Part shown: one piece after another, positions 6,923 to 11,070 of the stretch
Position numbering within the stretch: the first letter of the stretch is position 1
Layout: each line of letters starts with the position of its first letter
Translations under genes and position numbers: made by a program
The notes under the pieces: generated by a model
What the model saw: the letters and a program-made list of their open reading frames with translations, nothing else
Told to the model about the DNA's origin: nothing
The model's database searches: none
Origin: Thermoplasmata archaeon
GTDB taxonomy: Archaea; Thermoplasmatota; Thermoplasmata; Thermoplasmatales; Thermoplasmataceae
Length of the DNA stretch: 11,070 bases
Reading direction: 5' to 3'
NCBI GenBank assembly: GCA_021826835.1
Contig: JAKAYH010000007.1
Coordinates: forward strand, 8,825-19,894

Positions 6923-8218
6923 CTATCTCACATGTTTAAATAGGTATATTAAGAAGATTGCAGTTGTTCCGCCGATTATCAAAATAGAAACATAGACCGA
7001 AGATGTTAGCAGGAGCAAAACGCCTAACACAGCAAATATCACGGATAGTGAAAGGAATATACCAGTCCCACCTTTTACTTTGAATGGTATGTCTTGTTTC
7101 GGAATTTTTCTGTTATGCCACGCGGCACTGTAACTAATAAAAGCATACATGAACGAATCGAAGCCAGCAGCAACTAGTATTGGGACTGAATAATTACCGG
7201 TATGAAAGACATAAATAACAATAAGCAGTACAATCGCATATAAAAAAATCAGAGAGATATATGGAGTATGAAAACGAAGATGTATTCTACCGAAAATTTC
7301 AGGAAAAGTGCGTTCGCGCCCAAGCGCGTATATCAACCTTGAAGCCCCAAGGATGCCTGCATTGAATGCGCTAAAACTCATTACTACGCTTACTACAGCT
7401 ATGAAAGAAGCTATAGGTGTACCTTTTAATATGTACGATCCGAGTACTATTTGTGGTATAAAGGTACTTTTCAGCACTCCGAAAGGAACGTGTTCAAAAA
7501 TTGCAATACTGCCCAGAACGAAAGTAACTGCGACAATTCCCAGGGCGATCGGCATGGCTCTTGGTATTCCGCGTTTATAGTCTATTGCCTCCTCGCCGAG
7601 TGTTGTGACCCGTCCAAACCCAAGGAAAAAATAAACTGCAATAGTTGCTGAAGTCAATGCTGGCACTATGTTAAAGTTAGTAGGAATCGTCACATATATT
7701 GGCCTAACAATAGACAGAGAATATACAAAAACCGAGAGGAGGGAGAGAGCAACAAAAAACGTTAGGATAAGCTGGAAATTACCAGAAATTTCAACTCCAA
7801 GGATGTTAATGCCAAGTATGATAGTCAGCACAATTATGGCCCACAACATTGGATCAAAGAAACCAAAAAGGTAATGGAGCACGTTTCCTACCATAAAACT
7901 TTCAACACCGGCCGCCCCGAGTATGATAAACACCCACATCAGAGAGAGGCTTATGGCCATCCTGTTTCCAAAAGGCTTACGCAGAAAAACTCTGTTTCCG
8001 CCCGCCGAAGGATAAATGCTGACAAGTTCCCCGTAAGAGAACGATGCTAAGACAACAAGGGCACTTGCCACAAGGACGCCAAAAATCAAGTTTGTTATGC
8101 TCCCTGCAGTTAAGCATACAAGAATTATGCTAAGAAACACCGAAGACGCAAGTGGAGTTCCCGCCGTTATCGCAATCAATCTCGTAAACTTCAGTTTTCT
8201 ATCAAGAGTCACTTCCAT
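6923..8218 (-). CDS. APC-superfamily amino acid permease
   Basis: A 431-residue integral membrane protein with about 12 hydrophobic helices. Family features are visible in order: ITAGTPLASSVF in helix 1, the SYGELVSIYPSAGGN loop (61-75) before KPFG, TLGEEAIDYKRGIPRA (206-221) and ASRLIYALGRE (292-302). These mark the amino acid/polyamine/organocation superfamily, which imports amino acids or amines with protons or by exchange. The ligand specificity is not visible. It is the last gene of a five-gene operon and overlaps the SCP2-like gene before it by 10 bases, with GAGGT (8224-8228) as SD. The context suggests it imports the substrate handled by the saccharopine-dehydrogenase-like enzyme. Length and helix count are complete, with no sign of damage. 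Confidence 0.88.
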   Translation of the reverse strand: MEVTLDRKLKFTRLIAITAGTPLASSVFLSIILVCLTAGSITNLIFGVLVASALVVLASFSYGELVSIYPSAGGNRVFLRKPFGNRMAISLSLMWVFIILGAAGVESFMVGNVLHYLFGFFDPMLWAIIVLTIILGINILGVEISGNFQLILTFFVALSLLSVFVYSLSIVRPIYVTIPTNFNIVPALTSATIAVYFFLGFGRVTTLGEEAIDYKRGIPRAMPIALGIVAVTFVLGSIAIFEHVPFGVLKSTFIPQIVLGSYILKGTPIASFIAVVSVVMSFSAFNAGILGASRLIYALGRERTFPEIFGRIHLRFHTPYISLIFLYAIVLLIVIYVFHTGNYSVPILVAAGFDSFMYAFISYSAAWHNRKIPKQDIPFKVKGGTGIFLSLSVIFAVLGVLLLLTSSVYVSILIIGGTTAIFLIYLFKHVR

Positions 8219-8568
8219 AGTAACCTCGCAACAGCATCAAGCACAATCTGATCCTTTTCGGACCCGTATGTTTCTATAATGCCATCAAGATATAGATGAG
8301 CTAAATTCTCTTTTCCTCGGAACATTCTCTTAAGGGTATCACTATCTGAAACAACCTTTACTTTTCCCTCATCAACATTATTCGTTTCACCAATAAGTCG
8401 AACATTCCCGCCATTAACCTCCACAACGAATCCTGCGCTAATATCCCGCCCCCAAAAAAGTATTCTTGTATTCCATTTTCGTATCAGTTTCTGAACTTTT
8501 TCGTTTTGGTCTACATCATACACGAACTTTACTATTTCTGACCTGATGTCATCTAGGGTAGTAGCCAT
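8209..8568 (-). CDS. SCP2-like small protein 4 (compact)
   Basis: About 119 residues from the chosen ATG. An N-terminal helix (DDIRSEIVKFVYDV) leads to a compact SCP2-type sheet and helices: FVVEVNGGNVRLIGE, then KVKVVSDSDTLKRMFRGKEN, then AHLYLDGIIETYG and a closing helix DQIVLDAVARLLW. The order strand, strand-helix, strand, helix agrees with the lipid-carrier fold, as does the G at the end of the helix following the third strand. A TTG at 8577 would add three residues, but it lies only 2 bases from the GGATGGAG SD within the upstream gene, while the ATG at 8568 lies 11 bases away. It overlaps the permease gene by 10 bases. No catalytic motif, signal or membrane segment is present. Function by context: ligand carrier for the operon's pathway, unproven. 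Confidence 0.62.
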   Translation of the reverse strand: MATTLDDIRSEIVKFVYDVDQNEKVQKLIRKWNTRILFWGRDISAGFVVEVNGGNVRLIGETNNVDEGKVKVVSDSDTLKRMFRGKENLAHLYLDGIIETYGSEKDQIVLDAVARLLWK

Positions 8569-8573
8569 GTACG

Positions 8574-8999
8574 TCAATACTCCATCCTGATTTTTTTTGC
8601 AGAGTTTACAAGTTCTCTAGCTGCCTGAATATACTTGGTAAGTTTACCGATGTTACCCGTAAGACCAATAGATCCTGAAAGGATGCCCGATATTACATCT
8701 AAGTTTCCGTCAAGAATGCTTTCCCATACCGATGCTTTTCCTTCAAGAACATAAACGTTATATGATTGTGGGATCTTGTTTAAAAATTCAATGCTATAGC
8801 ATTTTCCATGATATAGTTGAAGGATCACTATTTTGTTCATACCTGATTTGAGGTATCGCGATGCCTCATCGCCTATTATAGCTAAAATTATATCTCCCTC
8901 CCAGTCTCTTGCAGCCTCTCCGTACTTAACATTCTCATTTATGCTGATGGCAAATCTTTTAAACCATTCGTCACTAAATATTTCTAGCACAAATATCAC
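8574..8999 (-). CDS. SCP2-like small protein 3
   Basis: A 141-residue protein and the most typical SCP2 sequence of the four. It begins with EIFSDEWFKRFAISINEN followed by YGEAARDWEGDIILAIIG, the helix-then-W-x-G-D strand pattern common in stand-alone prokaryotic SCP2 proteins. It continues with VYVLEGKASVWESILDG and SGSIGLTGNIGKLTKYIQAA, the strand into the lipid-tunnel helix. The start is a GTG overlapping the upstream TGA (GTGA); a second in-frame GTG at 8990 lies at better distance (11 bases) from the GGTGAT SD at 9003-9008, so the N-terminus may be three residues shorter. Its TGA overlaps or abuts the next start. The ligand is unknown; hydrophobic acyl binding is inferred from the fold. 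Confidence 0.72.
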   Translation of the reverse strand: MIFVLEIFSDEWFKRFAISINENVKYGEAARDWEGDIILAIIGDEASRYLKSGMNKIVILQLYHGKCYSIEFLNKIPQSYNVYVLEGKASVWESILDGNLDVISGILSGSIGLTGNIGKLTKYIQAARELVNSAKKIRMEY

Positions 9000-9472
9000 A
9001 AATCACCATGTTCGCTGAGCAAACGCTGGAACTGTATCTTCGATGGAACGATAACTTCCTTCATCATTTCACGTAAAATGTACTCCATTCTCTCGGATGG
9101 GGCCTGAATCTTCGACAGTATTTTCATTGATCCCTTAAACACTATTGTATCATCTAGTACTAGAGAAACAAAACTATCATCACCTGTGCTTATTCTAACG
9201 AGAGCATCATAGTTATCTACGTAGTAAATAAGATCAGATCTGTTTGAAAATTCGACGAGATCCTTTTTTGGGATAAGTTTCAGATCCATAACCATTCCAT
9301 CTTTAGTGTTTTGCCAAACCCCAACACCGAAGTCTTTCAATACAATGAGTTCCGTAGCCGTGTACGTGCCTCTTCCAAGTTCTCTGAACTTGCTATCGTT
9401 GTTTAGCTTCTGCTTTAAAGTGTCGAAAAATTCTTGAGAACCGTACGTTAACAAAAGTTCACCCTTTTTCAA
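8996..9472 (-). CDS. SCP2-like small protein 2
   Basis: A 158-residue protein. FFDTLKQKLNNDSKFRELG is the N-terminal helix of an SCP2 unit; TATELIVLKDFGVGVW and GMVMDLKLI are edge strands; YYVDNYDALVRISTGDD is the strand-to-helix with the conserved Gly; and VFKGSMKILSKIQAP is the last strand and helix. It is the most divergent of the four, and a ~30-residue C-terminal helix region extends past the core. The longest frame starts at TTG 9472, 14 bases inside the upstream gene. A TTG at 9454 lies only 4 bases after GGGTGA (9459-9464), a well placed SD that includes the upstream stop, and is the likelier start (152 residues). No signal peptide or catalytic motif. Translation looks coupled to the dehydrogenase. 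Confidence 0.58.
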   Translation of the reverse strand: MKKGELLLTYGSQEFFDTLKQKLNNDSKFRELGRGTYTATELIVLKDFGVGVWQNTKDGMVMDLKLIPKKDLVEFSNRSDLIYYVDNYDALVRISTGDDSFVSLVLDDTIVFKGSMKILSKIQAPSERMEYILREMMKEVIVPSKIQFQRLLSEHGDL

Positions 9473-10610
9473 ATTCGCTTTGGACTGTTTCCTTTGAGAT
9501 CATCACCCCTCTCTTAGAAAGTTCAGAGAAAAAATATTTTGGATCTATTATCCCCTCGGGTGCGTACAATCCTGGCAGGGCTTGTCGTGCCCGAGAGATA
9601 TATTGGGCACCAATGCTGGCGGACCATCCTGTTAAATTGCGCATATGATCTAAGCCAAAATAGGTAATTTTTGTGTGCTTGCCGTCCTTCTCCCCAATTA
9701 CTTCAACCCAGAATCCGGACGTCTCGACTCCTCCTGATTTGAATTGCTCCATCGTCTGATGCACAAATGAGGCAAGAAAATCTCGCGATGATATTTCTGT
9801 ATTATTCACGTTTATTTTCTTGTCCTCAGTAAGACCAACATCGGCAAATTGATTGACAAGATGGTTATGCCAATCCGGAAGAAGGGCTCCCCTGAGAGTC
9901 ACATTTTTTAGGTTTTTCAGGTACCTCGGAATGGTGATTGGTTCCGGGTGACCCACGAAATAGGTGCTGACAGCACCAACTGGTTCTGGAAACTCAATAA
10001 CACGCTTGAACTGGCGTGCAGGTACATATTCAATCTTGCCCGACAGATACATCGGAACATCTCCACTCACAGCATGAAAGACATGGGATATCACCGCAAG
10101 ACCAGCGGAGTCCGCTGCACTTCCGGTCCAAGCTATATTTATGTCGCTAGCTTTGTCTAAACTCAGGTATCCAGCCCGAGCGCATACATTAGTAATACCC
10201 GGTGTCCATCCCATACCGATCAGTATTTTAGAATGTATGTTCTCTGAACTTCCGTATTTATCCACAACATTTAATGTGGCATCATAATCGTCGCAGATAT
10301 CAACATAGTCTTTCTCGGTCTCGATTGCGGCGTCAATAACAATTTTTTCATATTTGTAAAATGGACCAATAGTATTAACAACTATATCGGTATTTTCCAA
10401 CACTCTAAAAAGATCTTTTCGGTTGTTGATATCAATGGTCGAGAATGAAACTTTTGATTTTTCTCTTTTGGATAACGAGTTTGCTAAATTCTCAGCGGAA
10501 GTTTTATTGTAATCACAAATTTCTACTTCTTCTACGCCACTGGAAACAAGATCTTCTGCAACGGAAGAACCCATGTCCCCCGCACCGCCCATAACAAGAT
10601 ATTTGGTCAT
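9459..10610 (-). CDS. Saccharopine-dehydrogenase-like oxidoreductase
   Basis: A 383-residue cytosolic oxidoreductase. The N-terminus has a Rossmann turn GGAGDMG (8-14), with Asp33 ending the second strand, consistent with NAD+. VVNTIGPFYKYEK (77-89) and DYVDICDD (101-108) match the saccharopine dehydrogenase/carboxynorspermidine synthase group, and GMGWTPGITNV (132-142) is its G-x-x-PG turn into the catalytic domain. Relatives form or break C-N bonds next to a carboxylate, or oxidise the epsilon-amine of lysine (lysine 6-dehydrogenase); the exact reaction here is unknown. It heads an operon with three SCP2-like proteins and an amino acid permease, which favours an amino-acid-derived substrate. 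No other lysine biosynthesis gene is present. The ATG at 10610 has a TATA box at the leaderless distance and no SD. Its stop lies inside the SD of the next gene. Confidence 0.83.
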   Translation of the reverse strand: MTKYLVMGGAGDMGSSVAEDLVSSGVEEVEICDYNKTSAENLANSLSKREKSKVSFSTIDINNRKDLFRVLENTDIVVNTIGPFYKYEKIVIDAAIETEKDYVDICDDYDATLNVVDKYGSSENIHSKILIGMGWTPGITNVCARAGYLSLDKASDINIAWTGSAADSAGLAVISHVFHAVSGDVPMYLSGKIEYVPARQFKRVIEFPEPVGAVSTYFVGHPEPITIPRYLKNLKNVTLRGALLPDWHNHLVNQFADVGLTEDKKINVNNTEISSRDFLASFVHQTMEQFKSGGVETSGFWVEVIGEKDGKHTKITYFGLDHMRNLTGWSASIGAQYISRARQALPGLYAPEGIIDPKYFFSELSKRGVMISKETVQSEFEKG

Positions 10611-10631
10611 GTTTATTTACATGAACAAGAG

Positions 10632-10641
10632 CTATAAATTT
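10632..10641 (-). promoter_or_regulatory. TATA box of the five-gene SCP2 operon
   Basis: On the - strand AAATTTATAG, preceded by AGGAAAA as a possible BRE, is centred ~26 bases before the ATG at 10610. This predicts a leaderless mRNA for the dehydrogenase-SCP2-permease set. Confidence 0.6.
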
Positions 10642-10673
10642 TTTCCTATCTAATCAGTTATTTTGAATGCAAA

Positions 10674-10940
10674 AAATTAATCATTGTTCAACGCTACACA
10701 CCCACGGACATGCCTATGTCAGCGAGCCTGAATCAAAAGATTAAAAACTTTACTTCGAGGATCATGCGTAACTCTAGGATTTTCTATTGAATTCTACAAT
10801 ATGTAGACTCCAAAAACGTTGAAATTGTTTATCACAAAATCAACATAGATATTTCGCCTGCATAGCATATGCCCTAAACGTTCTCGAAAATGAAACGGAA
10901 TTTGTATATTATGTTGCAGGGATTAGGCCTGATTAGCATT
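10674..10940 (+). pseudogene. Decayed coding-like sequence near a mobile element
   Basis: No intact gene lies between 10611 and 10977. The + strand carries short open pieces in changing frames: STLHTHGHAYVSEPES (to ~10735), KRLKTLLRGSCVTLGFSIEF (~10738-10796), ILQYVDSKNVEIVYHKINI (10791-10847) and CIAYALNVLENETEFVYYVA (from 10859). They could be remnants of one gene broken by frameshifts. The first piece ends near a 5-bp hairpin GACAT-GCCT-ATGTC (10707-10720) and faintly recalls a TnpB C-terminus, but I cannot identify it. The family is not recognised. Confidence 0.22.
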
Positions 10941-10977
10941 TTAAAAGTCTACGAATAAGACTCTGGGACAAAAGTAG

Positions 10978-11070
10978 TCATTCCTTTAGTACTATAACAT
11001 AGACTCTCTTTCCTATATATTTCTTGGCAACATCCACCTTTCCAGAATTTCCGAATGGTGTCACTGTTTT
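10978..11070 (-). CDS. DUF2080 transposon-associated protein, C-terminal part
   Basis: The - strand frame enters from the right edge and ends at TGA 10978-10980. It reads KTVTPFGNSGKVDVAKKYIG followed by KRVYVIVLKE. PFGNSG-x-V-x-V-x-KKYIGK-x-V-V is the signature of the short archaeal 'putative transposon-encoded protein' family (DUF2080, SpoVT/AbrB-like strand pattern). These proteins are usually ~50-60 residues, so about 20-30 N-terminal residues lie outside the window. They often sit beside transposase genes, so a mobile element or its remnant probably extends to the right. DNA binding is inferred from the AbrB-like pattern. Confidence 0.72.
   Translation of the reverse strand, partial: KTVTPFGNSGKVDVAKKYIGKRVYVIVLKE

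Noticed and set aside
6708..6995. 95-residue + strand open frame overlapping the permease 3' end
   Set aside because: It runs antisense into a clear permease gene, lacks an SD or promoter-like spacing, and its translation shows no domain or fold pattern.
7308..7874. Several + strand open frames of 66-90 residues
   Set aside because: All are complementary to the permease coding sequence and reflect its codon pattern.
1..11070. CRISPR array, rRNA or tRNA genes, long direct repeats
   Set aside because: Reading both strands showed no regularly spaced repeats, no rRNA-like stretches and no tRNA cloverleaf.

Overview
This window looks like accessory metabolic DNA from an archaeon, most likely a thermoacidophile of the Thermoplasmata. 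Three gene sets start with an AT-rich TATA-like box about 26 bases before the first ATG, which suggests leaderless transcripts. Downstream genes instead carry Shine-Dalgarno (SD) sequences of the GGAGGTGAT / GGGTGA type. Oligo-T tracts follow some gene sets, and a DUF2080 transposon-associated fragment of archaeal type lies at the right end. The lineage is inferred from these traits and protein flavour; there is no rRNA marker.

Layout: (1) 1-314, + strand, the 3' end of a GPH-family sugar transporter. (2) 428-3006, - strand, a two-gene set: a nitrilase-fold protein whose catalytic Cys is replaced by Ser, then a GH125-like six-hairpin glycosidase. (3) 3007-3440, a divergent spacer with a promoter embedded in an array of TATTTC/GAAATA half-sites, plus a possible decayed reading frame. 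(4) 3441-6646, + strand, a three-gene operon: zinc alcohol dehydrogenase, SCP2-like protein, thiamine-diphosphate (ThDP) enzyme. (5) 6923-10610, - strand, a five-gene overlapping operon: saccharopine-dehydrogenase-like oxidoreductase, three small SCP2-like proteins, amino-acid permease. (6) 10611-11070, decayed sequence and the end of a DUF2080 gene.

The most unusual content is the SCP2-fold set: four different small lipid-carrier-like proteins in about 5 kb, split over two neighbouring convergent operons and interleaved with redox, ThDP and transport genes. SCP2 domains bind hydrophobic or acyl ligands. A working idea is a pathway that imports an amino acid or organic acid, acts on it with the dehydrogenases and a carboligase/lyase, and keeps hydrophobic intermediates on dedicated carriers. 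This is inference; no substrate can be read from the sequence. The left part is probably a separate glycan-use locus (sugar transporter plus GH125-like enzyme), with a likely non-catalytic or altered nitrilase-fold partner.
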